Part shown: positions 9,725 to 19,497 of the stretch, piece by piece
Layout of the letters: the number at the start of each line of letters is the position of its first letter
Position numbering within the stretch: position 1 is the first letter of the stretch
Assembly (NCBI RefSeq): GCF_030694085.1
Contig: NZ_JAUXZE010000073.1
Location: forward strand, 62,001 to 126,000
Reading direction: 5' to 3'
Source: Tabrizicola sp.
GTDB lineage: Bacteria > Pseudomonadota > Alphaproteobacteria > Rhodobacterales > Rhodobacteraceae
Length of the DNA: 64,000 nucleotides
Program-made: the position numbers and the translations under genes
Notes under the pieces: model-generated
Database searches by the model: none
Seen by the model: the letters and a program-made list of their open reading frames with translations, nothing else
What the model was told of the DNA's origin: nothing

Positions 9725-10516
9725 ATGAGCACAGTAGACAAGACCCTGAAATTGCTTGGCTATCTGAAGACCACCTCGCCCGAACTTGGCCTAAGCCAGT
9801 TCACGCGGCTTTCGGGTGAAGACAAGGCCTCGACGCATCGGCGGCTGACAGAGCTGACAAGGGCGGGGTTTCTGGAACAGGATCCGGTGACCCGGGCCTA
9901 CCGGCTTGGTGCCGCCCTGACCCGCCTTGCCCTGACGCGTGAGCAGTCCTTTCCCCGCGCCGAACACGCGCGGCGGGTGCTTGAACGCCTTTACGACAGC
10001 GTCAGGGAAACCGTCCATGTCTCGGTCATCCAGGGGACTGACGGTCTCAGCACGCTGGCGCATATCGACGATCACAGCCACGGCAACCGCGTCTACATCG
10101 AGCCCGCCGATCTCCTCCCGTTCCATGCGACAGCCTCGGGGATCGTCACCCTTGCCTTTGCGGTCAAGCCGTTCCGCGACACGGTTCTGGCCCGCCGGTT
10201 CGACAGGCTGACCAGCGAAACCGAAATCGACCCGGCGGTTCTGGCCCTGCATCTGGAAGATGCCCGCCGCAGCGGGTTCGGCCGCTCGGAAGGGGCCTAT
10301 GAACCCGATGTGTTCAGCGTCGCCGCCCCCCTTTTCGCCAGCGACGGCACCTGCATCGGTGCCATAGCGACGGCCATGCCTAAAGCCCGCTTCACTGAAA
10401 TGTCCGAGAACCGGATCCTCTCTGCCGTCGCCAAGGCTGCCTCGGACCTCACATCGTATTGGGGCGGTGAGCCGCCGGGCACGCTGAAAGCAACGTGGGA
10501 CTCCATGATTGTCTAG
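9725..10516 (+). CDS. IclR-family transcriptional regulator
   Basis: MSTVDKTLKLLGYLKTT...SQFTRLSGEDKASTHRRLTELTRAGFLEQD, IclR N-terminal HTH and effector domain; divergent from the oxidoreductase. Confidence 0.88.
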   Translation: MSTVDKTLKLLGYLKTTSPELGLSQFTRLSGEDKASTHRRLTELTRAGFLEQDPVTRAYRLGAALTRLALTREQSFPRAEHARRVLERLYDSVRETVHVSVIQGTDGLSTLAHIDDHSHGNRVYIEPADLLPFHATASGIVTLAFAVKPFRDTVLARRFDRLTSETEIDPAVLALHLEDARRSGFGRSEGAYEPDVFSVAAPLFASDGTCIGAIATAMPKARFTEMSENRILSAVAKAASDLTSYWGGEPPGTLKATWDSMIV

Positions 10517-10539
10517 CGTCACCGGGCCTGAATGCGCTC

Positions 10540-10854
10540 ATGCGTACGGCGAACTCGCCATCCAGCCCCGCGTCCGCCAGTTGCTCCTGGTCTGGCACGT
10601 CACGCAAGGTTTCCGCCTGGTTCGCAGTATCCACCCTTCGCCCGCGTAGGCCAGCTCATAGGGGCGCCCCCCAGATCCACCGCAAGATCGACCGATGCTC
10701 CCTTCCCCACCAACCTCGACAGATCGGCACGCGGCACCGGGCTCGCCCTCGCAAACAGCAACGCCTCGATCCGGCGCGTCCAATCCCGCCACCGCAGATC
10801 GGGCGGCAGGTCAGCCAGATCACGGTCAGGCTCTGCCTCGTCGCGCCGCGCCAT
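10540..10854 (-). pseudogene. Decayed ScpB-like gene
   Basis: MARRDEAEPDRDLADLPPDLRWRDWTRRIEALLFARASPVPRADLSRLVGKG; next frame GRPYELAYAGEGWILRT; third frame ETLRDVPDQEQLADAGL resembles the ScpB C-terminus. Frameshift and internal loss. Confidence 0.65.
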
Positions 10855-10865
10855 GCTCAGACCCC

Positions 10866-11105
10866 TTAAAGCCGGAACCTGTCCCGCCCGGTCAGCTCTC
10901 GCAGCGCGCCCAAGGCAACCTGCCGCTCACACAACCGACGCGCGGCACGATCCGACAGGCTGTCAGCCGCAGATCGTTCCCGCGCAGACGCAGATCACGC
11001 GCCTACAGAAGCATAGACGAAAGCGGCAGAACATGGGTCCACCCCAGTGACCTTGCCAGCACTGCATCGGCAAGGATCAAGGCCACCTCCTCGGAAGCCT
11101 GACTC
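10866..11105 (-). pseudogene. Decayed DUF1403-like gene
   Basis: ASEEVALILADAVLARSLGWTHVLPL then, after disruptions, LSDRAARRLCERQVALGALRELTGRDRFRL* (stop at 10866-10868), 11 bp upstream of the ScpB-like ATG. Confidence 0.6.
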
Positions 11106-11224
11106 ACGCCGCAAGTGGAAGATAAATGGGTGCTGACCCTAGGGAGCGTCACGCCGCGCAACCCTCGATGATCTCGCCACAACACGCGATGCATGAATTT
11201 ATTTGATATCCGGGACTTATGTGG

Positions 11225-11314
11225 TGGCGGAAGCGGTGGGATTCGAACCCACGGTGGGGTTCCCCCCACGCTGGTTTTCAAGACCAGAGCCTTAAACCAC
11301 TCGGCCACACTTCC
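11225..11314 (-). tRNA. tRNA-Ser (anticodon TGA)
   Basis: GGAAGTG...CTGGTCTTGAAAACCAG...GTGGGTTCGAATCCCACC...CGCTTCCGCCA; long variable arm; encoded CCA. Confidence 0.95.
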
Positions 11315-11609
11315 GTTCTGACCGGCTTGGCCGGACCACGACGGCCCGAATACGCGTCGCGGATCGATTCTGAAAGACGCTCGCAGGCGAAATCCGCTGA
11401 TCGTGAGTCCAAGTGCAGCCCTCTGCCCTTCCCTAGGGCGTAGCAACCCTGTATGTTGTGGCAAAAGGCAGGCGGACATACGTGGGGTGGAGGGCGGCAA
11501 ACGCTCCGGGCGAACGCTCCGGGCTGGCCTCCCGATACCACGGACAGGATCGTCGACAAGCACGGCGACAAGCACGGCGCTTCAGACCGTGCGACTTTGA
11601 GGGCGGAAC

Positions 11610-12785
11610 ATGGCACGAGTGGGACTCAGGACGATTGTTTTCGGCTTGGCGGCAACGGGGTTGCTGATTGGCTGCGTGGAAGGTGGCGGACAGACCGGCG
11701 TGGAGGGGTCCCAGGTTTCACCTTCGACCAGGTCGGCGAAAGGCGCCCGCGACATCGAAGCGCCCGAGGTCTATCAGTCCAACGACAGCGCGCTTTGGGA
11801 TGGGCGGCCCTCCCTGGGCGGGATCTGGGTGGCGGCGCCGGACGCGGTCAATCCTGAACGGGTCGCGATCTTCAACCCGACGACCGGCAAGACAGTCACC
11901 GGCGCTCTCTTCAAGCGCGAACGCGAGAATCCGGGTCCTCGCCTGCAATTGTCATCGGATGCTGCCGAAGCGCTTGGCATCCTGGCCGGCCAGCCGACCC
12001 AGATCCGCGTCACCGCGCTGCGCAAGGAAGAAGTCAAGGAAGTCGCCCCAGCCAAGACCACCGCCGTCGCGGCGGCAGCCGATCCGGCCACGGCCCCCGC
12101 GGGTGCAGGCACTGAAGCGGCCGCCATCGCCTCGGCAGCCCTGGACGCGGTCGATTCCAAGACGACGAAACCGGCCCCAGCCGAAGGCTCTGCCGGTCTT
12201 TCAGGCGAAGCGGTCGCCGCGGCAGCCGTCGCCATCGATGGGGCGGACGCCACCGCCGCCGACGCCGCGCCGACGAAGAAGACCTGGAAAGAGCGCCGGG
12301 CCGAAGCCAAGGCCGCACGCGAAGCCAAGCGCCGCGCCGCCGCCGATGCAAAGGCCGCCGCAGCGGCCGCAGCCGCCGGAAGCGCCGCTGTCGAGGGCGA
12401 GGCGCCGACGACCTCCCCCGATGCCGCCGCCGCAGCCCTCGCCCCGATCGAATCCGCGCCCCTCGACGCGCGCAGTCCCAAAGCCGCCGAACCGACGCGA
12501 TCCACGCGCAAGACCATCGGCGACACCCCTGCCCCTGCCGTCAAGCCCGCCGTCGAAGTCCCGGCCGCCAGCGGCCCCGCGCGTCCGATCCAGGTCGCCT
12601 CGTTCTCGAAAGAGGACAACGCCAAGCGTGCCGCCGAAGCGCTGGCCAAGATCGGTGTCACCGCCACGCCGCAGAAGTCCGACGCCAATGGCAAGGCTGT
12701 CTGGGGCGTCGTGGTGATGGGCGACGATGCGGTCCTGAAGAAGATCAAGGACGCCGGTTTCGCCGACGCCTACTACCTGAAGTAA
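11610..12785 (+). CDS. SPOR-domain protein with Ala/Pro-rich linker
   Basis: N-terminal signal/lipobox-like ATGLLIGC; C-terminal ARPIQVASFSKEDNAKRAAEALAKIGVTATPQ...VVVMGDDAVLKKIKDAGFADAYYLK. Confidence 0.8.
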   Translation: MARVGLRTIVFGLAATGLLIGCVEGGGQTGVEGSQVSPSTRSAKGARDIEAPEVYQSNDSALWDGRPSLGGIWVAAPDAVNPERVAIFNPTTGKTVTGALFKRERENPGPRLQLSSDAAEALGILAGQPTQIRVTALRKEEVKEVAPAKTTAVAAAADPATAPAGAGTEAAAIASAALDAVDSKTTKPAPAEGSAGLSGEAVAAAAVAIDGADATAADAAPTKKTWKERRAEAKAAREAKRRAAADAKAAAAAAAAGSAAVEGEAPTTSPDAAAAALAPIESAPLDARSPKAAEPTRSTRKTIGDTPAPAVKPAVEVPAASGPARPIQVASFSKEDNAKRAAEALAKIGVTATPQKSDANGKAVWGVVVMGDDAVLKKIKDAGFADAYYLK

Positions 12786-12795
12786 AGGCCCGCCA

Positions 12796-13950
12796 ATGCT
12801 GAACAGTCTGCGTCTTGTCCTGACCCTCCTGGCTTTCGCGATTGCCGCTTTGCCCGCGCGCGCCTTCGAGACCGCTGCCACTGCCGCCTGGGTCTACGAC
12901 ATGACCACCGGCACCGTACTGATGGACAAGAACGCCGACCAGCCGCTTCCCCCCGCCTCAATGTCGAAGATCATGACCATCAACATGCTCTTCGAGGCGC
13001 TGCGCGACGGTCGCGTGACGATGGAGACCCAGTTCGCCGTGTCCTCCCGGGCCAGGGCAATGGGTGGCTCGACGATGTTCCTGCAGGAAACCGACCGGCC
13101 CACGGTGAACGACCTGATCCACGGCATGATCGTGAACTCGGGCAACGACGCCTGCGTGGTGGTCGCCGAAGGCCTGGCCGGCACTGAAGAAGCTTTCTCG
13201 GCCCAGATGACCGAACGCGGCAAGGCGCTCGGGATGACGAACTCGACCTTCGCCAATTCCTCGGGCTGGCCGGACCCCAACCACCGCATGTCGATGCGTG
13301 ATCTGGGGATTCTCGCCCAGCATCTGATCACGGATTTCCCGGAATATTATCCGATCTTCGCCGAGACGGAATTCAATTACAAGGACCGCGCCCCGGCCAA
13401 TTCCCGCAACCGCAACCCCTTGCTCGAGCTTGGCGTCGGGGCCGACGGGCTGAAGACCGGGCACACGCAAGAGGCGGGCTATGGCCTGGTGGGCAGCGCC
13501 AAGCAAGGCAATCGTCGAGTGATCTTCGTCATCACGGGCCTGTCGTCCGAAAAGGCCCGCGCAGAAGAGGCCGAGCGCATCGTCTCCTGGGCTTTCCGGC
13601 AGTTCTCCGAGAAGACCGTCGCCAAGGCGGGCACCCGTGTCGCCGAGGCCGAGGTCCACATGGGCTCGTCCGACACCGTCGGCCTTGTCCCGGCCCAAGA
13701 TGTGCGCCTCCTTGTGCCCGCCCTCGTGCAGGACCGCGTCATCGCCGAAGTGGTCTACAACGGCCCCCTCCTGGCCCCGGTCACCAAGGGCACTCCGATT
13801 GCCGAGCTCATCGTCCACTCCCCTGACCTGCCCGACCGCCGCATTCCGCTGGTCGCCGAGGCCGATGTGGGCACCGCAGGCTACATGAAGCGGCTGACGA
13901 CAGCGGCCAAGACACTCTACGCCCGCTACATCGGGTCGCCGGCCAGTTGA
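12796..13950 (+). CDS. D-alanyl-D-alanine carboxypeptidase
   Basis: SMSK (PASMSKIMT), SGN (VNSGNDACVV) and KTG (DGLKTGHT) motifs. Confidence 0.95.
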   Translation: MLNSLRLVLTLLAFAIAALPARAFETAATAAWVYDMTTGTVLMDKNADQPLPPASMSKIMTINMLFEALRDGRVTMETQFAVSSRARAMGGSTMFLQETDRPTVNDLIHGMIVNSGNDACVVVAEGLAGTEEAFSAQMTERGKALGMTNSTFANSSGWPDPNHRMSMRDLGILAQHLITDFPEYYPIFAETEFNYKDRAPANSRNRNPLLELGVGADGLKTGHTQEAGYGLVGSAKQGNRRVIFVITGLSSEKARAEEAERIVSWAFRQFSEKTVAKAGTRVAEAEVHMGSSDTVGLVPAQDVRLLVPALVQDRVIAEVVYNGPLLAPVTKGTPIAELIVHSPDLPDRRIPLVAEADVGTAGYMKRLTTAAKTLYARYIGSPAS

Positions 13951-14574
13951 ATGGCCGGTCTCTTCCTCTCGTTCGAAGGCATCGACGGCTCGGGCAAGTC
14001 CACGCAGGCCCGCCGCCTGACTGAAACCTTGCGCAGTAAGGGCCACGCAGTCACCTTGACGCGTGAACCCGGCGGCAGTCCCGGTGCCGAGGAAATCCGC
14101 CGACTTGTGCTCGAAGGTGCCACAGACCGCTGGTCGCCCGAAACCGAGATCCTCCTGTTCACCGCCGCTCGCCGCGACCATCTTGAAAAGACGATCCGCC
14201 CTGCGCTTGCCCGGGGCGAAATCGTGATCACCGACCGCTTTGCGGATTCGACCCGTATCTTCCAGGGGATCACCAGGGGCGACCTGACCGAAACCGTCGA
14301 CCGGCTACACGCCCTGATGATCGGCATCGAGCCGGACCTGACACTCCTCTTCGACCTTGATCCTGCCAAGGGCCTCGCCCGAGCGACCGCCCGCGCCGGG
14401 GTAGAACTTCGGTTCGAGGACATGGGTCTTGCCTTCCAGGAGAAGGCCCGCGCGGGTTTCCTGACCCTTGCGGCGCGCCATGACCGCTTCCGCGTGATTG
14501 ACGCCGACGCCAACCCCGATGCGGTGGCTGAAAGTGTCTGGGCCACCCTGGCCCCACATCTCGCAACAGGCTGA
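13951..14574 (+). CDS. tmk: Thymidylate kinase
   Basis: FLSFEGIDGSGKSTQARRL; ITDRFADSTRIFQG; adjacent to holB and tatD. Confidence 0.96.
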   Translation: MAGLFLSFEGIDGSGKSTQARRLTETLRSKGHAVTLTREPGGSPGAEEIRRLVLEGATDRWSPETEILLFTAARRDHLEKTIRPALARGEIVITDRFADSTRIFQGITRGDLTETVDRLHALMIGIEPDLTLLFDLDPAKGLARATARAGVELRFEDMGLAFQEKARAGFLTLAARHDRFRVIDADANPDAVAESVWATLAPHLATG

Positions 14575-14713
14575 CGCCCGCACCATCGGCCCGAAGGTGG
14601 CGGCTGCCGCAGCTCCCTGCCCGCAGGATGCACCCCCGTCCCAGTGCGGATTTCTGTTTCACTGATCCGACTGAGGCATTGATCCTCCCGCACCCTGTCA
14701 GACACTTGCGCGG

Positions 14714-14744
14714 GCGTAAGGTGGGTGATTCACCCACCCTACGC
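14714..14744. repeat. Palindromic intergenic element
   Basis: gcgtaaggtgggtgattcacccaccctacgc, near-perfect inverted repeat downstream of tmk. Confidence 0.7.
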
Positions 14745-14857
14745 TCTCACTCCACAGCCAACCAGAAGCTCCCCTCCCCCACTCAATCGCTACACCCCTC
14801 GCGCATACACCAGACACCAGCGCGGCCCTGATCTGCGCCAGTCACAATTTTCCCCAA

Positions 14858-15280
14858 TCACTCCGGCAGCATCGCCGGGTTCCAGGCGATCTCCCAAAGG
14901 TGGCCGTCAGGGTCCTGGAAATACCCGGCATAGCCGCCATAAAATGTGTCTTGCGGCGGTTTCACCACTCTTGCGCCGGCCCTAAGCGCCGTAGCCATGA
15001 CCTCGTCAACCTCCAGCCGCTGATGGACGTTATGGGCAAGGGCGATGGCCGTCGGGCTGGCTGGCTGCAGGGACAAACCCGTGTCATGGGCCAGATCGAT
15101 CTGCGCCCAGAGCGCCAGTTTCAGCCCACCTTCCAGCTGAAAGAACGCCACCGCTCCATGCTCGAACTCGCGCCCGACGATCCCATCCGTCGGCAGACCC
15201 AAGCCGTCCCGGTAAAATGCGACCGAGCGGTCAAGGTCCGACACGCCCAACGTGATCAGCGACAGTCTTGGCTGCATCAT
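14858..15280 (-). CDS. VOC family (glyoxalase-like) protein
   Basis: RLSLITLGVSDLDRSVAFYRDGLGLP...GYAGYFQDPDGHLWEIAWNPAMLPE. Confidence 0.9.
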   Translation of the reverse strand: MMQPRLSLITLGVSDLDRSVAFYRDGLGLPTDGIVGREFEHGAVAFFQLEGGLKLALWAQIDLAHDTGLSLQPASPTAIALAHNVHQRLEVDEVMATALRAGARVVKPPQDTFYGGYAGYFQDPDGHLWEIAWNPAMLPE

Positions 15281-15625
15281 ATCCTCCACCACTTGAACGT
15301 GGTCCAAGCGCCCCACAGAATTCGGTCCGACCACCAGGCAAGGGAATGTGTCCGACCCATCTCGTCCGGCCTTGAGAAACACGAGACCCGACACGCCCGT
15401 TCTTCGACAGCATGCCGCCCGATCAAACCCCAGGTCAATCGCGCCAGCCACTTCCTGTTGCGCACGGCGGACCTCCGCTTTGCTCTCTGTCCCCGAAAAT
15501 CATCCCTAAAGCAAGGTAAACGCCCACGTCCAACCCGTTGATTTTCCCGGCCCATGACCCAGCGTCCAGCGTGGACAGTCTGCACCCCCTTCCCCTTCCG
15601 GCCCTCGCCGTGCAATCTCCCCCGC

Positions 15626-16756
15626 ATGGCTGCGACCGACCCCCTGCCCGAACCAGACCGCCTGGAAGGCGCCCCCCACCCGCGCGAGACACGGGTCCTG
15701 TTCGGCCATGCCGCGCAGGAAACCGAATTCCTCCGCGCCTTCACATCCGGCCGCCTCCACCACGCCTGGATGCTGACCGGCCCGAAAGGCGTCGGGAAGG
15801 CGACGCTGGCCTGGCGCCTGGCCCGGTTCCTCCTAGCCACGCCCGTCGACGACGGCGGAATGTTCGCAGCCCCCCCGCCCGACACGCTGGACATCGACCC
15901 CGCAAGCCCCGTCGCCCGCCGCCTTCTCCAGCTGGCCGAGCCGCGCCACTTCCTTCTGCGCCGCGCCCCGAATGACAAGGAAACCGCGCTTTCCCAGGTC
16001 ATCTCGGTGGACGAAGTGCGGAAGATGAAATCCTTCTTCGCCCTCACCGCCGCCGATGGTGGTCGCCGCACTGCGATCATCGACGCGGTGGACGAGATGA
16101 ACCCCGCCGCCGCCAACGCGCTTCTGAAGCTGCTCGAGGAACCACCTCCGAACGTCACCCTGTTCCTGATCGCCCATCAGCCCGCCCGGCTCCTGCCCAC
16201 CATCCGCTCCCGCTGCCGCGAACTGCGCCTGACACCGCTTGCCCCCCAAGATCTCGCCGATGCCCTGACGCAAGCAGGCGGCGACATCGCCCCCGAAGAC
16301 CGCGCCGCGCTCGCCGAACTGTCCGGCGGTTCCGTGGGCGAGGCCTTCCGCCTCACCAACCTCGACGGCCTCAAGCTTTACACCGCCCTCACCAGGCTTT
16401 TCGCCACCTTGCCCCGACTGGACCGCCCGCAGGCCCTTGCCCTCGCCGACCTCGCCGGGGCCCGCGGTGCCGCCGAGACCTTCGATCTGATCGTCACCCT
16501 GATCGACCTCTTCCTCGCCCGCCTCGCCCGCTTCGGCGCGACCGGCCAGACACCGCCCGAGGCCGCCCCGAACGAAGCCCAGCTCCTTGCCCGCCTGGCC
16601 CCCCATCCTCATGCCGCCCGCGCCTGGGCGGAACTGGCCCAAAGCCTCTCGGCCCGCGCCCGTCGGGGCAAGGCCGTCAACCTTGACCCTGCCGCGCTTC
16701 TGATGGATATGCTCCTGAAGGTCGACGAGACGGCGGGGAGCCTCGCCCTGAGGTAG
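15626..16756 (+). CDS. holB: DNA polymerase III subunit delta'
   Basis: HHAWMLTGPKGVGKATLAWRLARFLL; NALLKLLEEPPPNVTLFLIAHQPARLLPTIRSRCREL. Confidence 0.95.
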   Translation: MAATDPLPEPDRLEGAPHPRETRVLFGHAAQETEFLRAFTSGRLHHAWMLTGPKGVGKATLAWRLARFLLATPVDDGGMFAAPPPDTLDIDPASPVARRLLQLAEPRHFLLRRAPNDKETALSQVISVDEVRKMKSFFALTAADGGRRTAIIDAVDEMNPAAANALLKLLEEPPPNVTLFLIAHQPARLLPTIRSRCRELRLTPLAPQDLADALTQAGGDIAPEDRAALAELSGGSVGEAFRLTNLDGLKLYTALTRLFATLPRLDRPQALALADLAGARGAAETFDLIVTLIDLFLARLARFGATGQTPPEAAPNEAQLLARLAPHPHAARAWAELAQSLSARARRGKAVNLDPAALLMDMLLKVDETAGSLALR

Positions 16757-16761
16757 CCGGA

Positions 16762-17574
16762 ATGACATCTCCCAATTTGCCCGACCTGGTCGACAGCCAC
16801 TGTCACCTCGACTTCCCAGACCTGATCACCGAAACCGAGGCCATCATCGCCCGCGCCCGCGCCGCCGGCGTCAACCGGATGGTCACGATCTGCACCCGGC
16901 TGAAGAACGAACCCAAGGTTCGCGCCCTGGCCGAGGCCCACCCCGAGGTCTTCTACGCCGCCGGCACCCACCCGATGAGCGCCGCCGAGGAACCCCTGGC
17001 CACGTTGGACCAGTTGGTCGCCCTCGCTGCGCATCCCCGCTTCGTCGGCATCGGCGAGACCGGCCTCGACTACCACTACACGGCCGAATCGAAGGCGATC
17101 CAGCAGACCAGCCTGCGCATCCACATCGAAGCCGCGCAGGAAACCGGACTGCCCCTGATCATCCACGCCCGCGATGCGGATCAGGACATGGAGACGATCC
17201 TCGCCGAGGGCATGCGCCTCCGCCCCTACACCTGCGTCATGCACTGCTTTTCCTCGGGTCCCCGACTGGCCGAAGCCGCGCTGGAAATGGGTTTCACGCT
17301 CTCGATCTCCGGCATCGCCGCCTTCCCCAAAAGCCAGGACCTGCGCGACATCTTCGCGCGCGCCCCGCTTGACCGGCTGATCCTGGAAACCGACAGCCCC
17401 TACCTCGCCCCGCCGCCCTTCCGCGGCAAGCGCAACGAACCGGCCTACGTCGCCCATACCGCCCGCGCACTGGCACCGGTCTTCGGTCTCAGCCTCGAAG
17501 ACTTTGCCGCAGTCACCACCGCCAATTTCGACCGGCTCTTCCCCCGCGCCGCGCGCGCCGCAAGGGCTGCGTGA
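16762..17574 (+). CDS. TatD family metal-dependent hydrolase
   Basis: LVDSHCHLDFPDL; VGIGETGLDYHYT; LILETDSPYLAPPPFRGKRNEP. Confidence 0.95.
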   Translation: MTSPNLPDLVDSHCHLDFPDLITETEAIIARARAAGVNRMVTICTRLKNEPKVRALAEAHPEVFYAAGTHPMSAAEEPLATLDQLVALAAHPRFVGIGETGLDYHYTAESKAIQQTSLRIHIEAAQETGLPLIIHARDADQDMETILAEGMRLRPYTCVMHCFSSGPRLAEAALEMGFTLSISGIAAFPKSQDLRDIFARAPLDRLILETDSPYLAPPPFRGKRNEPAYVAHTARALAPVFGLSLEDFAAVTTANFDRLFPRAARAARAA

Positions 17575-18377
17575 TGGCGCGGCTTACCTTCACCATCCTC
17601 GGCTGCGGCTCGTCCGGTGGCGTTCCCCGCCTCGGAGGCGTCTGGGGCGACTGCGATCCGACGAATCCGAAGAACCGCCGCCGCCGCTGTTCCCTCCTCA
17701 TCACCCGCGAGACGGCCGAGGGCACCACCCGCGTCCTGATCGACACCTCGCCCGACATGCGTGAACAGCTTCTCGATGCCGGCGTCGGCGCGCTGGACGG
17801 TGTGGTCTACACCCATTCCCATGCCGACCACATGCACGGCATCGACGACCTGCGCCAGGTGGTCTTCAACCAGCGCCAACGCCTGCCGGTCTGGGCCGAT
17901 GGCCCCACGCAAGAGGCGCTTCTCTCCCGCTTCGGCTACGCCTTCGTCCAACCCGAAGGCTCGCCCTACCCTCCGATCCTCGACCTGCACACCATCGACG
18001 GCCCGGTCGCTGTCCCGGGCGCGGGCGGGCCGGTCACCCTGACCCCGTTCCGCGCCGACCACGGCAGCATGGACACACTTGGCTTCCGCATCGGCCCCTT
18101 GGCCTATCTGCCCGATGCCGTCGACATCCCGGCGGAAAGTTGGCCGGTGCTGGATGGCCTCGACTGCTGGATCGTCGATGCGCTGCGAAGAAAGCCGCAC
18201 CCGACGCATGCCCATCTCGACATGACCCTCGGCTGGATCGCCCGCGCCAGACCCGCCCGGGCTGTCATCACCAACATGCACATCGACCTCGACTACGAGG
18301 TTCTGAAGGCCGAGCTTCCGCCCAACATCACCCCCGCCTTCGACGGTATGACCGTGACCTATGACAACCAGCCCTGA
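17574..18377 (+). CDS. MBL-fold metallo-hydrolase (PhnP-like)
   Basis: LGCGSSGGVPRLGG; VVYTHSHADHMHGIDDLR. Confidence 0.93.
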   Translation: MARLTFTILGCGSSGGVPRLGGVWGDCDPTNPKNRRRRCSLLITRETAEGTTRVLIDTSPDMREQLLDAGVGALDGVVYTHSHADHMHGIDDLRQVVFNQRQRLPVWADGPTQEALLSRFGYAFVQPEGSPYPPILDLHTIDGPVAVPGAGGPVTLTPFRADHGSMDTLGFRIGPLAYLPDAVDIPAESWPVLDGLDCWIVDALRRKPHPTHAHLDMTLGWIARARPARAVITNMHIDLDYEVLKAELPPNITPAFDGMTVTYDNQP

Positions 18378-18416
18378 CCCCGGGCTTTCATCTTTGTCCA
18401 AATATCCCACGGGGGT

Positions 18417-18437
18417 CCGGGGGTGTGAAACCCCCGG
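18417..18437 (+). terminator. GC hairpin in the TatD/MBL-AEC spacer
   Basis: ccgggggtgtgaaacccccgg, 7-bp stem; no clear T-tract. Confidence 0.45.
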
Positions 18438-18449
18438 CCAACGCCTGCC

Positions 18450-19388
18450 ATGAGCGCCCTTCTCGACGTCATCCTCCCGGTCTTCCTGGTCATCGGTTTC
18501 GGCTATGCCGCCGTCCGCGCCAAGCTTCTGTCAGAGCCCGCCATCGACGGCCTGATGCGCTTTGCGCAGAACTTTGCCGTGCCGTGCCTGCTGTTCCGAT
18601 CCATCGCGCATCTCGACCTTTCGGCGGCCTATGACCCCGGCCTGATGACCAGTTTCTACGCCGGGGCCTTCGCCGGCTTTTTCGCCTGCTTCTTCGGGAC
18701 GATCCTGGTGTTCCGCCGTGCGATGCCGGACGCCGTCAGCATCGGCTTTGCCGGACTGTTCTCGAACTCGCTGCTCCTCGGCCTTGCGATCACTGAACGC
18801 GCCTACGGGTCCGCAGCCCTGCAGGGCAATTATGCGATCATCTCGCTGCACGCGCCGATGCTCTACGGTTTCGGGATTGCCCTGATGGAATGGGCGCGGA
18901 CGCGGGGGCATGGGTTGTCGGGTGGGGCGCTGACCCGTCAGATCGGCCGGGCAATCCTGTCGCAATCGCTGGTGATCGGGATCCTTGCAGGCTTTGCGGT
19001 GAACCTGGCGGGCAACCCCTTGCCCGACTTCTTCTGGTCCGGCGTCGACATGCTCGCCCGCGCGGCGATTCCCGTGGCGCTTTTCGGGCTGGGCGGGGTT
19101 CTCGTCCGCTACCGGATCGAGGGCGACATCGGTCCGGTCCTGATGGTCACCACCGCCTCGCTGGTCCTGCACCCCACGGTGACCTGGCTCCTGGGGACCC
19201 GGGTCTTCGATCTGGGAACCGAGGCGCTGCGCTCGGCGGTGGTGACCGCCGCCATGGCCCCCGGCGTGAACGCCTACATGTTCGCCCATATGTACGGGGT
19301 CGGCAAACGGGTGAACGCCTCGTCGGTGCTGGTCGCGACGGCCCTGTCCATCGTCACAACCTGGGTCTGGCTGCACCTGCTGCCGTGA
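18450..19388 (+). CDS. AEC family transporter
   Basis: Hydrophobic multi-TM protein; MSALLDVILPVFLVIGFGYAAVRAKLLSEPAIDGLMRFAQNFAVPCLLFRSIA. Confidence 0.9.
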   Translation: MSALLDVILPVFLVIGFGYAAVRAKLLSEPAIDGLMRFAQNFAVPCLLFRSIAHLDLSAAYDPGLMTSFYAGAFAGFFACFFGTILVFRRAMPDAVSIGFAGLFSNSLLLGLAITERAYGSAALQGNYAIISLHAPMLYGFGIALMEWARTRGHGLSGGALTRQIGRAILSQSLVIGILAGFAVNLAGNPLPDFFWSGVDMLARAAIPVALFGLGGVLVRYRIEGDIGPVLMVTTASLVLHPTVTWLLGTRVFDLGTEALRSAVVTAAMAPGVNAYMFAHMYGVGKRVNASSVLVATALSIVTTWVWLHLLP

Positions 19389-19391
19389 GTG

Positions 19392-19406
19392 TGTCCACGG
19401 TGGACA
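19392..19406. repeat. 15-bp palindrome TGTCCACGGTGGACA
   Basis: Exact inverted repeat; its reverse complement occurs at 47691-47705. Confidence 0.75.
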
Positions 19407-19497
19407 AAACCGAAAATCCCTTCCAAATCAGAAGCTTGATTTCGGACGTTAAGGATTTCTCAACACCTGTACGAGCCGCTTCTCGATGACTGCAACA

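Noticed and set aside
11003-11575. 190-aa ORF overlapping tRNA-Ser
   Set aside because: Not a single gene: it runs through the tRNA and only its C-terminal part matches the DUF1403-like remnant.
12080-12560. Ala/Pro-rich repetitive stretch as a possible DNA repeat
   Set aside because: Low-complexity linker of the SPOR-domain protein; no regular repeat unit.
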